A stretch of DNA of 15,537 nt from QHBQ01 sp038230695 (GCA_038230695.1 JBBRMT010000096.1:1-15537), one strand, 5' to 3'. Shown: positions 1 through 7,534, counted from the first letter of the stretch. Program-made: numbers and translations. Notes: a model not told the origin generated them from the letters alone.

Positions 1-228
1 GCGACAGCGGACGGTGAGCATGGTATCATCTGCGCTAACATCGGTATTGGTAAGCTCCGCTTCCACGGTAGTGAGTTGGGTATAAGCTATCTCATATTCG
101 CCCCGCTTGATGTTAGCCTGAGCGTTGTCCATCGTCTGGCGCAACCGTGCTACTGTCAGTGGAGCGTCGCATTGCTGGCAGTGTTGGGCAGTAGCCGGAT
201 TATCCGCATGGCAGTTGGGGCAAATCAT
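1..228 (-). CDS. Zinc-ribbon protein, N-terminal part (cut by window edge)
   Basis: The reading frame opens with ATG at 228 and stays open for 76 codons to the window edge. The first 23 residues are a compact zinc ribbon: CPNC, a ten-residue loop, then CQQC. A mostly polar, helix-prone stretch follows. An AGGAT sequence about 8 nt before the ATG can serve as ribosome binding site. The ribbon is of the same type as the three at the N-terminus of the cyclase at 7849. In such proteins the ribbon usually precedes a signalling, TPR, FHA or membrane domain, but that part lies outside the window, so no function is assigned. The gene lies 86 nt after the stop of the upstream minus-strand gene, with a hairpin between them, and may or may not be co-transcribed with it. 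Confidence 0.75.
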   Translation of the reverse strand, partial: MICPNCHADNPATAQHCQQCDAPLTVARLRQTMDNAQANIKRGEYEIAYTQLTTVEAELTNTDVSADDTMLTVRCR

Positions 229-252
229 GGCAGATCCTGCATCTAAGCTAGC

Positions 253-274
253 GGGGCGTGATTCATCACGCCCC
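253..274. terminator. GC-rich hairpin between two minus-strand genes
   Basis: GGGGCGTGA (253-261) and TCACGCCCC (266-274) form a perfect 9-bp stem with a TTCA loop, in the 86-nt gap between the genes ending at 315 and starting at 228. There is no T-run on either strand, so it may be a weak terminator, an mRNA-processing hairpin or a dispersed palindrome. The 9-mer ATTCATCAC overlapping the loop (261-269) recurs at 279-287. Confidence 0.45.
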
Positions 275-314
275 CTACATTCATCACCAGGGCAAACGAC
301 AGCCGCACCTATAT

Positions 315-2282
315 TCATCGGTTAGCCCACTTTTCAGACATTTTCTCAGCACTCCCAGCAGGGGATAAGCCATCGCTCATGATTGTGCCGCTAGCGATGG
401 TAGCTAGCTGCTCATCGCGCCGCCCGTTATGGCCGTTTCGCTTTACCCGCTCAGTGGCGGTCAACGCCTCGATACTCTCAGCCGCCAGCTCTCGCTCTGC
501 GCCAGTCTCCCCCTGCTGCACCTCGCGGGCAGGCTGCTGATACGCGCCCTCCAGGGCAAAGATGCGGCGCAGGATCGCCACCGAGGTTGCGTAGGTGGAG
601 TCCATGCCCAGGTAGGCCAGGCTACTCGCGCCCAGGTTCTTGCCCCGCGTGTAGGGCGTGTCTGAGGCGTAGTGCAGCACGCCCAGGTCGAAGTTCAGCC
701 GCTTGAAGTTGATGTGTTCGCTGGTGGGGTAGCGGCTAGAATAAATGTGTTCGTACAGCCCATTCATGTAGGGACCCGCTTCCATTTCCACCACCGTGTA
801 GCTCTCGCGGTAGAACTCGTCGAGATAGTGGCGGTTCTGCAAGTATGTCCCCTTGACCGTTACCGCCTTCTGGTTATCAAGCACCGAGCCGTAAACTAGA
901 TATGGGGCAACCTCACCCGCGATGAAGCAGTTGTCCAGCCAGTAGGTATTCTGCGAATGTTCATCGTAGATAGAGTCGCTAATCATCACATCGCCGATGC
1001 TGCCATTTAGGGTGGCGGCCTTGCCCAGAATGTAGATACCCTTGATGTTCGACAGGCTCTGCGCCACCTGAACCATGATGAAGTAGGAAGCCAGGCCCAG
1101 CGGGTAATCAATGTTGACGATAACCGCATCGCTGCGGCGCACTGCCGCGCCATCTTCCAGCCCCAGGCGCAGGTCGAACTCGTTGCTGCGGAGCTTGTTT
1201 AGCTCGATGATCTGCGCGTCAACCGCCATGCCTTCGCTGGTCGGTACGAAGTGGATGCCTCGCTCCCGCTCCTCACCTTCGCGCTGGCCCATCATCTTGC
1301 GATTTCTGCCCAGGTATGAGCGCATAATGTAGTACAGGAAGTTCTCCAGGCTACTACGGCTCTCGCCCGCCATAATGTTCTCATACTCCTCGATCAGCAA
1401 CGGGTCGTGCGAGTTTCTCATGAACTTGTCCAATTCGCCGCGCAGACGCGCCGCGCTGCCGCTGACAAGATTGCTGATGCTGTGGGTGTTGCTTGAGATG
1501 AAGTACACTGGCCGATCCTGCAACTGCAACTCTTCCATCTTCTGGGCAATCGGTCGCCACCAGCGGTGGGCCGCCTTGCCGTAGCCAATGTAGCTGCCAC
1601 CTAGCATCCGCACGGTGAAGCTCTTGGGCTTGGCGGCAATAGCAAGCAGGTTGCTCCAGAAGTTACCGCCCCAAACCGCCCGCAGCCGCTCCCAGTCCTC
1701 GATGCTGATCATCAGCCGCACCGTTAGCACCTTGACCATCTCATTGTAGAGCGGTGAGTTCTCGTCCAGCCCGGTACGGAGTATCTCCAGGGTGTTGGGG
1801 TCGCGGTTGAGCAGAGTGTGTAGCTTGTTCCACTCGATCTGCAGGCCCACCAGTACGGGGATAACGTCGTCCACATCGGAACTGCTGGCGATGTAGACTG
1901 CCAGGGTGTTGCGTCCGTCGTAGAACCAGCGCCGCCGCCGTCCCGCCGCGCTGACGCTCTGCCACTTCTCCACGTCGTGACCGGCAGCCTTGAACACATC
2001 CTCGCTCTGACCGAGCAGCACGCGGGTGATCTTCATGATGTCCTGCGGCAATCGCTGCAGGCTGTAGGTGAAGGCGCTGAGGTCGGGTTCGACCAGCGAT
2101 GCCTTGGTGTGCAGGCTGGAGTCGCTGTTGACGTGAGCCTGGATTAGCGCCTTGATCTTTATGTCGCCGCTGCTGCGTAGCATTGTGTTGTAGGTGCGGA
2201 TGTATAGCTCGACATCCTGCTTCTGCGCGGGGTATACTTCCTCGCGCCGCTGGGTGCTGGCTTCGTTCTGTTGCATATCCAT
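315..2282 (-). CDS. Uncharacterised protein with C-terminal nucleoside-phosphorylase-like domain
   Basis: This protein has 655 residues. The ATG at 2282 follows a GAAAGAGAGA purine tract and lies about 80 nt after a good promoter. The frame is open back to 2519, but that extension would cross the promoter and overlap the divergent oxidase gene, so it is rejected. Residues 1-350 match no family I can name; they are charged, with a conserved-looking block FISSNTHSIS near 261-270. Residues about 365-575 carry three signatures of the PNP/MTA-nucleosidase fold: GKAATLNGSIGDVM (420-433, phosphate/base-loop type), VVEMEAG (497-503, the ribose-binding E-M-E) and YASD (538-541, the catalytic Asp position). 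The tail from about 580 is low in complexity. I recall Chloroflexota proteins of this kind being filed under a DUF (possibly DUF6909). Nucleoside phosphorolysis or hydrolysis is inferred and not certain; mtnA and an adenosine kinase nearby make it plausible. Confidence 0.75.
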   Translation of the reverse strand: MDMQQNEASTQRREEVYPAQKQDVELYIRTYNTMLRSSGDIKIKALIQAHVNSDSSLHTKASLVEPDLSAFTYSLQRLPQDIMKITRVLLGQSEDVFKAAGHDVEKWQSVSAAGRRRRWFYDGRNTLAVYIASSSDVDDVIPVLVGLQIEWNKLHTLLNRDPNTLEILRTGLDENSPLYNEMVKVLTVRLMISIEDWERLRAVWGGNFWSNLLAIAAKPKSFTVRMLGGSYIGYGKAAHRWWRPIAQKMEELQLQDRPVYFISSNTHSISNLVSGSAARLRGELDKFMRNSHDPLLIEEYENIMAGESRSSLENFLYYIMRSYLGRNRKMMGQREGEERERGIHFVPTSEGMAVDAQIIELNKLRSNEFDLRLGLEDGAAVRRSDAVIVNIDYPLGLASYFIMVQVAQSLSNIKGIYILGKAATLNGSIGDVMISDSIYDEHSQNTYWLDNCFIAGEVAPYLVYGSVLDNQKAVTVKGTYLQNRHYLDEFYRESYTVVEMEAGPYMNGLYEHIYSSRYPTSEHINFKRLNFDLGVLHYASDTPYTRGKNLGASSLAYLGMDSTYATSVAILRRIFALEGAYQQPAREVQQGETGAERELAAESIEALTATERVKRNGHNGRRDEQLATIASGTIMSDGLSPAGSAEKMSEKWANR

Positions 2283-2367
2283 ACTGCTAGTCTCTCTTTC
2301 TACCTGCCCTTTGCAGGCAATCCACGCATTTCGTGTTGTGCGTTTCCTGTAAAATATTGTTACTGTC

Positions 2368-2396
2368 ATTGTAACACGGAAGGGAATTAGTAGCAA
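2368..2396 (-). promoter_or_regulatory. Sigma-70-type promoter for the phosphorylase-like gene
   Basis: On the minus strand, TTGCTA (forward 2391-2396) is followed after exactly 17 bp by TACAAT (forward 2368-2373), with TGT before it giving an extended -10. Transcription would start near 2361, leaving a leader of about 80 nt before the ATG at 2282. The spacing and both boxes support the short start of the gene. Confidence 0.6.
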
Positions 2397-2440
2397 GCAT
2401 TTTGTGCGGCGAAAGATGTATAACATACTTGGCCCAGGCG

Positions 2441-2446
2441 TATAAT
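2441..2446 (+). promoter_or_regulatory. -10 box for the hydroxy-acid oxidase gene
   Basis: A perfect TATAAT lies 26 nt before the TTG start at 2467. No convincing -35 box is seen 16-18 bp upstream. The start point near 2453 would give a very short leader containing little more than the ribosome binding site. Together with the minus-strand promoter at 2368-2396 it makes 2283-2466 a divergent control region. Confidence 0.45.
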
Positions 2447-2466
2447 TAACTAGAAAGAGGGTGCAT

Positions 2467-3543
2467 TTGATAGAGTTTACCAACCTGCTTGAGCTTGAGG
2501 AGTTGGCGCGACCCAACATTGAATCGAGCGCCTATGGTTATATCGTGGGCGGCGCAGAGGATGAGGTGACGCTACATGAGAACCGCGCCGCCTTTGGTCG
2601 CTGGCGGCTGCGTCCTCGCTATCTGGTGGATGTTAGCAAGATCGATCTGAGCGCCACCGTCCTCGGCCAGCCGATCAGCTTTCCAGTAATCATCGCCCCC
2701 AGTTCGTATCACCAGTTTGCCCATCCTGATGGCGAACTGGCGACCGCCCGCGCCGCCGCTGCGCTCGGCACCATCATGGTAGTTAGTAACGAGAGTAACT
2801 ATGCCATCGGTGATATTGCCCAGCAGGGAGCGCCCCTCTGGTTTCAGCTATATTTCAATGAGGATGCGGGGGTTAGCGAGATGCTGATTGACCGTGCCGT
2901 TCATGCTGGCGCAAAGGCGATTTGCCTGACCATTGATTTGCCAACCCTGAGTAAGCGCGAACGCGATATTCGCAGCGGCTTTGCCCTGCCAGATTGGATG
3001 ACGCTCGGCAATCTGAGCCTTGCCGATCGGGTCACGATACCGATTGCAAACCCGGATGCAGGCGACCCACCGACAAAACTGTGGGGTGATAGCGTCACCT
3101 GGGAGATTATCCCGTGGCTGCACGCTCGCAGCGATCTGCCAATTGTGGTAAAAGGGGTGATGACTGCTGAGGATGCGGCGCTGGCGGTGCAGTACGGCGC
3201 GGCGGCGGTCGTGGTTAGCAACCATGGCGGGCGGCAATTGGACAATGCGTTGGGAACGCTCGATGCGCTGCCAGAGGTTGTATCCGCAGTGGGCGGGCGT
3301 ATCGAAGTGCTACTCGACGGCGGAGTGCGGCGCGGCACCGATGTGCTGAAGGCGCTGGCGCTCGGCGCACGGGCAGTGCTGCTGGGCAGGCCGATCATCT
3401 ATGGTCTGGCGCTGGGCGGTGATGCCGGGGCAGCCAGCGTGCTAACCGTGCTACGCGATGAACTTGAGCGCGATATGATGCTCTGCGGACGGCGCAGCAT
3501 TGCTGAGATAGATAGCAGTTTGGTGATGCCAACGCCAATTTGA
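2467..3543 (+). CDS. FMN-dependent 2-hydroxy-acid oxidase/dehydrogenase (glycolate/lactate oxidase family)
   Basis: This is a 358-residue TIM-barrel flavoenzyme that oxidises a 2-hydroxy acid to the 2-oxo acid. The active-site set of the family is complete: Tyr25, Tyr129 (QLYF), Lys229 (VVKG), His253 and Arg256 in SNHGGRQLD, Asp284 and Arg288 in DGGVRRGTD. These numbers lie within one of those of plant glycolate oxidase, which supports the start chosen. That start is TTG at 2467, five nt after AGAGGG; the in-frame GTG at 2461 directly abuts the ribosome binding site and is less likely. The length is normal and no membrane-binding insertion is visible, so a soluble oxidase is more likely than a membrane L-lactate dehydrogenase. 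The substrate (lactate, glycolate, mandelate or other) cannot be read from sequence. The gene is divergent from the phosphorylase-like gene and convergent with the FAD oxidoreductase. Confidence 0.9.
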   Translation: MIEFTNLLELEELARPNIESSAYGYIVGGAEDEVTLHENRAAFGRWRLRPRYLVDVSKIDLSATVLGQPISFPVIIAPSSYHQFAHPDGELATARAAAALGTIMVVSNESNYAIGDIAQQGAPLWFQLYFNEDAGVSEMLIDRAVHAGAKAICLTIDLPTLSKRERDIRSGFALPDWMTLGNLSLADRVTIPIANPDAGDPPTKLWGDSVTWEIIPWLHARSDLPIVVKGVMTAEDAALAVQYGAAAVVVSNHGGRQLDNALGTLDALPEVVSAVGGRIEVLLDGGVRRGTDVLKALALGARAVLLGRPIIYGLALGGDAGAASVLTVLRDELERDMMLCGRRSIAEIDSSLVMPTPI

Positions 3544-3596
3544 CATCCGAACCACACACGGTAAGTTCAACCAAGTAAGCGTCACCATATTCAACT

Positions 3597-3625
3597 GCAA
3601 GGCGCGTTCAGTCAACACGCCTTGC
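3597..3625. terminator. Hairpin between convergent genes
   Basis: GCAAGGCG (3597-3604) pairs with CGCCTTGC (3618-3625). After one C/A mismatch, GTT/AAC extends the stem, leaving a 5-nt loop. It sits in the 95-nt gap between the oxidase stop and the FAD oxidoreductase stop, where a shared terminator is expected. Neither side has a clear T-run, so it would be a weak or Rho-assisted terminator. Confidence 0.45.
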
Positions 3626-3638
3626 GCTAATTTGCGAC

Positions 3639-5312
3639 TCAGTCTCGTCTTCGTCGCAACATAATCGCTGCACCAGCTGCTACCCCACCCGCTACTAGCG
3701 GCTGCACGAACCAGCGTTTGCCTCTCGCCAAATCCGCCAACACCACATTTGCCGCATTGCGCCCCGGCATGGCCGATACACCGCCGCCGGGGTGAGTGCT
3801 GGCTCCAGTTAGATAGAGGCCGCCAATAGGGGTGTGATAGCCCGCCAGTTCGGGCAGTGGGCGGAAGAAAAACATCTGATCGAGCGACATATCCACATGC
3901 ATTATGTTTCCGCTGACCAGCCCCACCCGCCGCTCCAAATCTTCGGGATCTTCGATAAACACATCCTCGACCGCATCAAGCACGTTGGGCGCATACTCGC
4001 CCAGGGTTGCCAGCAGCCGCTCGGCTTCGCGCTGGCGAATGTCAGCCCATTGCTGGCTGTCTGCCAGCTTATAGGGATGGTACTGCGCCCAGATATACAG
4101 GGACTGCTTGCCCTCTGGCACGATGCTGCGGTCAATCCCACTGGGAGTCATCACCACCAGCGCAGGATGGCTGGCTGGCTGGCCCTGTGCCGCTTCGTCG
4201 TAGGCGGACTGGAGGTAGTCCACGCTGGGGCATATCAGTTGCATCGCGTTATGGTGTTCGGCGTAGCCAAAGGGGTTGAGGTTGGATGGCGCAGCGGTGT
4301 AGCTGGGTAGTTCCTTCATCGCGCAGCGGATGGTCATGCCGATGCCGTTGCCCACCCGGATACCCGCCACTCGCTGGCGGAAACGGGCGGGCAAGTCGCC
4401 ACTATCCACCAGCTTGAGCAGCGTAGTTTGCACATGGGCGTTGCTCACCACTAGCGGTGCGGTGTAATAGCTGCCATCGGCGCACTCCACCCCCGCCACT
4501 TTGCCGCCGCGCACCACGATGCGGCTGACTGGCGCATTGACCCGCACCGTGCCTCCGTGCGCTTCGACGCAGCGGGCGAGGGCGAAGGCCAGTTCACCGC
4601 TGCCGCCAACCGGATGTTTGGCCCCTACATCGTGATACAGCGACTGCACCCCGGCCAGGTCGCCACTGCCAATCTCGCTGGGTGGTGGCCCCGATTGCGC
4701 TGCCAGCCAGGCGACTGCCGCCCGCACCTGCTCACTCTCGAAGGTCTGCCGCACGATCTGACCGTAGGGGGCTAGCACCTGCTGCACCATGCCGCTGCTG
4801 CCAATGCCGCTGCCAGCCACTGCTGCCCTCATCTGCGCCAGCCGCCGCAGCGCCACGCGGCCAATGCCGCTGCCAGTCGGCGCGGTATTGAACACAGCGA
4901 AGACGGCATCGTTGAACCGCCCCCACATCGTCACGAAATCGTGATACGCCTGGGCATCGTGTTCGCTGATCTTGGCAATGCTGGCGCAGGTGCGGTTGAG
5001 GTCTTTGTAGAAAGTAATGCTACTGCCATCGGGGAAAGGGGCGAAGCCGAAGGGGTCCATATCCATGTAGCGCAGGCCATAGCGTTCTAGCTCAAGCTCC
5101 TGCACCACTGGCGACTTGTGAATGATGATGTGGAAGACGCTGCAGGTGTCCACCTTGTAGCCGGGCCAGATCTCCTCAGTGTAGACCGCGCCGCCCACCT
5201 GTTCGCGCCGCTCCAATACCAGCACTCGCAGCCCGGCCTTTGCCAGATATGCGGCGCAGGTCAGCCCGTTATGCCCCGCGCCGACGATGATCGCATCGTA
5301 ATCGGTGTTCAC
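3639..5312 (-). CDS. Phytoene-desaturase-like FAD-dependent oxidoreductase
   Basis: This 557-residue protein has a Rossmann FAD-binding start: GAGHNG at 11-16 and acidic Glu34 in VLERR at the end of the second strand. The matching C-terminal FAD motif, LYLTGASTHPGGGVSAMPGR, lies near 499-518. This layout is that of the NAD(P)/FAD-dependent amine-oxidase/CrtI superfamily, close to the PYROXD2-like branch; true carotenoid desaturase activity cannot be claimed. After the FAD motif comes an unusual tail of about 29 residues: a glycine/alanine-rich hydrophobic stretch (about 534-550) ending in RRRRD, which could be a C-terminal membrane anchor. The start is GTG at 5312, two nt after the stop of the adenosine kinase gene. 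Because there is no strong ribosome binding site, translation is probably coupled to the kinase. Confidence 0.85.
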   Translation of the reverse strand: MNTDYDAIIVGAGHNGLTCAAYLAKAGLRVLVLERREQVGGAVYTEEIWPGYKVDTCSVFHIIIHKSPVVQELELERYGLRYMDMDPFGFAPFPDGSSITFYKDLNRTCASIAKISEHDAQAYHDFVTMWGRFNDAVFAVFNTAPTGSGIGRVALRRLAQMRAAVAGSGIGSSGMVQQVLAPYGQIVRQTFESEQVRAAVAWLAAQSGPPPSEIGSGDLAGVQSLYHDVGAKHPVGGSGELAFALARCVEAHGGTVRVNAPVSRIVVRGGKVAGVECADGSYYTAPLVVSNAHVQTTLLKLVDSGDLPARFRQRVAGIRVGNGIGMTIRCAMKELPSYTAAPSNLNPFGYAEHHNAMQLICPSVDYLQSAYDEAAQGQPASHPALVVMTPSGIDRSIVPEGKQSLYIWAQYHPYKLADSQQWADIRQREAERLLATLGEYAPNVLDAVEDVFIEDPEDLERRVGLVSGNIMHVDMSLDQMFFFRPLPELAGYHTPIGGLYLTGASTHPGGGVSAMPGRNAANVVLADLARGKRWFVQPLVAGGVAAGAAIMLRRRRD

Positions 5313-5314
5313 AA

Positions 5315-6307
5315 TCAGAGCGCCACCGGCATCGTCCCGAAGTTCTCGGCGTAGCGGGCGGCGAACTCGGCGGCGGTGTAGCGGTGCGACTGGGGACCGT
5401 GATGCTCGATAGCGTAAACGGCGGCAAGGCTGCCAATCCGTCCAGTAATCTCCACCGGGTAGTTGTTGACCAACCCTTTGACCACTCCGGCGAGGTAGGC
5501 ATCGCCACCGCCCGTCGGATCCTTGACTTCGGTGGGGCGGGCAATGGGGATTTCCACACGCTGCCCGTCGTGCAGCACGAACGAGCCTTCGCCCGCCAGG
5601 GTGACGAACACGTACTGCGCGTTTTTGGCGATATCCTCTGGGCTGAGGCCAGTCTTGTTGCGGATCATCTCATACTCGTAGTCGTTGCTCACCACAGCGT
5701 ATGCGCCGCGCAAGCCGTCGGTCAACTCCTCACCGCTCATTCGCACGATCTGCTGGGTAGGCGCGTAGAAGTAGGGGATGCCCAATTCCTGGCACTCGTG
5801 GGTCGTTTGCAAAATCCCGTCGGGTGAACTGGGTCCGACGATAACCATACCGAGGCTGGGGGCGCTTACCGCATCATCCTTCAGCGAAATGTCGGCGGTG
5901 CGGTTCATTGCGCCAGGGTAGAAGCCGGTAATCTGGTTATCGCTCAGGTCGGTGGTAATAAAGCAGGATGCGGTGAACTCATCGGCCACAACCTTAGTCA
6001 GACTGGTATCCACTCCCGCTGCCTCCAGCCACTTGCGATAGCCCTCGAAGTCCTCACCAACGGTGGCGAACAGTTGGGGACGCTCACCGAGCAGACCGAG
6101 GTTGTAGCTGATGTTGCTGGCTACCCCGCCATATTGCTTCTTCAGCGACTCTACCAGGAAGCTGACGCTCAACATATGCACCTTCTCTGGCAGGATGTGA
6201 TCCTTGAAGTAGCCGGGGAAGACCATGATATTGTCGTAGGCGACCGAGCCGGTGACAATGATGCGGCGCGAGTTTTGAGTTTTGGGTTTTGAGTTTTGAG
6301 TTTCCAC
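5315..6307 (-). CDS. adoK: PfkB-family kinase, AdoK-type adenosine kinase
   Basis: This protein of 330 residues belongs to the ribokinase/PfkB family. It has the N-terminal GG motif (GGVASN, 60-65) and the C-terminal signature DPTGGGDAY (263-271), with Asp269 as catalytic base. The motifs FPGYF, LSVSFLVESL, FYPGAM, SGEEL and NDYE match, from memory, the Mycobacterium tuberculosis adenosine kinase (Rv2202c). Adenosine to AMP is therefore the best guess; another nucleoside or sugar cannot be excluded. The GTG start at 6307 follows AAAGGA with proper spacing. The first 13 residues are encoded by a heptamer repeat (6270-6303) and precede the first core strand (RRIIVTGSVA), so they look like an added, non-conserved tail. 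The gene lies 105 nt after mtnA and is coupled to the FAD oxidoreductase. Confidence 0.82.
   Translation of the reverse strand: METQNSKPKTQNSRRIIVTGSVAYDNIMVFPGYFKDHILPEKVHMLSVSFLVESLKKQYGGVASNISYNLGLLGERPQLFATVGEDFEGYRKWLEAAGVDTSLTKVVADEFTASCFITTDLSDNQITGFYPGAMNRTADISLKDDAVSAPSLGMVIVGPSSPDGILQTTHECQELGIPYFYAPTQQIVRMSGEELTDGLRGAYAVVSNDYEYEMIRNKTGLSPEDIAKNAQYVFVTLAGEGSFVLHDGQRVEIPIARPTEVKDPTGGGDAYLAGVVKGLVNNYPVEITGRIGSLAAVYAIEHHGPQSHRYTAAEFAARYAENFGTMPVAL
6270..6303. repeat. Heptamer repeat inside the adoK start region
   Basis: There are five consecutive 7-bp units, GAGTTTT or GGGTTTT on the plus strand (AAAACTC on the minus strand), the last lacking one base. They are read as codons 2-13 of adoK. 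The same heptamer recurs at 14710-14741, and a related one at 12062-12075. Confidence 0.75.
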
Positions 6308-6379
6308 TTGTTTCCTTTGCTTGATGTGCTAGCCCCTGTGCTAATCGGGTTCTGTTGGGTGTGTAGACCCCACCCCCCG

Positions 6380-6398
6380 CCCCTCCCGGTGGGAGGGG
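6380..6398 (-). terminator. GC hairpin downstream of mtnA
   Basis: CCCCTCCC (6380-6387) and GGGAGGGG (6391-6398) form a perfect 8-bp stem with a 3-nt loop, 15 nt after the mtnA stop and in the 105-nt gap before adoK. It has no T-run in the minus direction and is flanked by further C-rich sequence (6370-6379). It may reduce readthrough or stabilise the mtnA mRNA end. I see no clear promoter for adoK in the rest of the gap. Confidence 0.4.
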
Positions 6399-6412
6399 AA
6401 TGTTGTTAGCTG

Positions 6413-7450
6413 TTAGCGCAATGCTAGCTTGCTGAAATCGAACGGCGGTTTGAAGATGCCTTGCTCGGTGATAATCGCGGTGATCAGGCGGGCGGGGGTG
6501 ACATCGAAGGCGGGGTTGGCGGCGACCACGCCGAGTGGGGCGATGCGCGTACCGGCCAGTTCGGTTACTTCGCTGGGCGAACGCTGCTCGATGGGTATTT
6601 GGCTGCCGTTGGCGGTGGCCGGGTCAATCGTGCTGCTGGGGGCGGCGATGTAGAAGGGGATGTTATGAGCCTGGGCTAGCACTGCCAGGCCATATGTGCC
6701 GATTTTGTTGGCGGTATCGCCATTGGTGGCGATGCGGTCTGCGCCAGTGATCACCATGTCTACATCGCCACGGGCCATGAAGTAGGCAGCCATGCTGTCG
6801 GTGATCAGGGTCATGGGGATGCCTGCCTGTTGCAACTCCCAGGTGGTCAGCCGCGCCCCTTGTAGCAACGGGCGGGTCTCGCCAACGTAGACGTGGATGC
6901 TTTTACCCGCTTCGTGGGCGGCGTGGATCACCCCCACCGCGCTGCCATAGCCAGTGGTTGCCAGGCCACCAGCGTTGCAGTGGGTCATGATGCGGGCGTG
7001 ATCGGCAACCAGGGTCGCGCCGTGCCGCCCCATGGCCCGACAGGCCGCATCGTCCTCGGCCTCGATGGCCTTCGCCTCAGCAAGCAAACCAGCCCGTATT
7101 GCAGCCACATCACCGCTTTCAGCCAACCGCCCTACAAGTTCGCGCATCCTGCTCAAAGCCCAGAACAGATTGATAGCTGTGGGTCGCGTCTCGGCCAGAT
7201 CAGCAATTGCCTGCATGATTTCGCGTTGCAAGGCTGGCGCATCAGTAGCGTTACTCTGTATCGCGGCCAGGGCTACGCCATATGCGGCAGCCACGCCAAT
7301 CGCCGGTGCGCCGCGCAGCTTCATCGTCTTAATCGCGGTGGCAAGTTCGCGGTAGTCGTGGTAGCGCAGTTCGCTCACCGCCAGGGGCAAGCGAGTCTGG
7401 TCAATCAACGCCACCGCTGCTTCGTTATCATCCCACCATACCGGCCTCAA
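6413..7450 (-). CDS. mtnA: S-methyl-5-thioribose-1-phosphate isomerase
   Basis: This enzyme of methionine salvage converts methylthioribose 1-phosphate to methylthioribulose 1-phosphate. The protein belongs to the eIF2B-related family. RGAPAIG stands at 46-52, the catalytic Cys158 in THCNAGGLAT, the catalytic Asp238 in TGADRIA, then NKIGTYG. The length of 345 residues is normal. The TTG at 7450 is chosen as start because GGAGGG lies 6 nt before it and the family start M-R-x-x-x-W follows at once. An open frame continues up to 7588, but that part is only the inverted-repeat element and has no homology role. It is the first gene of a minus-strand series with adoK and the FAD oxidoreductase. MtnA can also serve 5'-deoxyadenosine salvage, but the specific aldolase for that is not in the window. 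Confidence 0.92.
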   Translation of the reverse strand: MRPVWWDDNEAAVALIDQTRLPLAVSELRYHDYRELATAIKTMKLRGAPAIGVAAAYGVALAAIQSNATDAPALQREIMQAIADLAETRPTAINLFWALSRMRELVGRLAESGDVAAIRAGLLAEAKAIEAEDDAACRAMGRHGATLVADHARIMTHCNAGGLATTGYGSAVGVIHAAHEAGKSIHVYVGETRPLLQGARLTTWELQQAGIPMTLITDSMAAYFMARGDVDMVITGADRIATNGDTANKIGTYGLAVLAQAHNIPFYIAAPSSTIDPATANGSQIPIEQRSPSEVTELAGTRIAPLGVVAANPAFDVTPARLITAIITEQGIFKPPFDFSKLALR

Positions 7451-7534
7451 GGTTAGCCCTCCGACATACTGCGGCAAAAAGCCCCCACTGATCTCAAGGT
7501 TCGCTTTCCTGGATACTGCGGCAAAAAGCCCCCA
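7446..7534 (-). repeat. Direct duplication of the mtnA translation start region
   Basis: Two units lie 47 bp apart. Each, on the minus strand, has TGGGGGCTTTTTGCCGCAG plus TAT, then 11 divergent bases, then AACCTTGAG. Forward spans are 7446-7487 and 7493-7534; the 22-bp part (7466-7487 and 7513-7534) is identical. The downstream unit contains the mtnA ribosome binding site and TTG start; the upstream unit contains CAGGAAAG and a matching TTG. Confidence 0.8.
7453..7497 (-). other. Possible 14-codon upstream ORF before mtnA
   Basis: The duplicated TTG at 7497 has AGGAAAG upstream at usable distance and opens a 14-residue frame (MRSVGAFCRSMSEG). Its TAA stop (7453-7455) ends 2 nt before the mtnA TTG. 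It is out of frame with mtnA. It could be a leader peptide coupled to mtnA translation or simply a by-product of the duplication. Confidence 0.3.

Noticed and set aside
2283..2519. Upstream extension of the phosphorylase-like gene to 2519
   Set aside because: It would overlap the divergent oxidase gene and both promoters. The ATG at 2282 has a purine-rich ribosome binding site and lies correctly after a promoter.
6893..7456. Plus-strand open frame of 187 codons over mtnA
   Set aside because: It is antisense to a well-supported mtnA and shows no family motifs.
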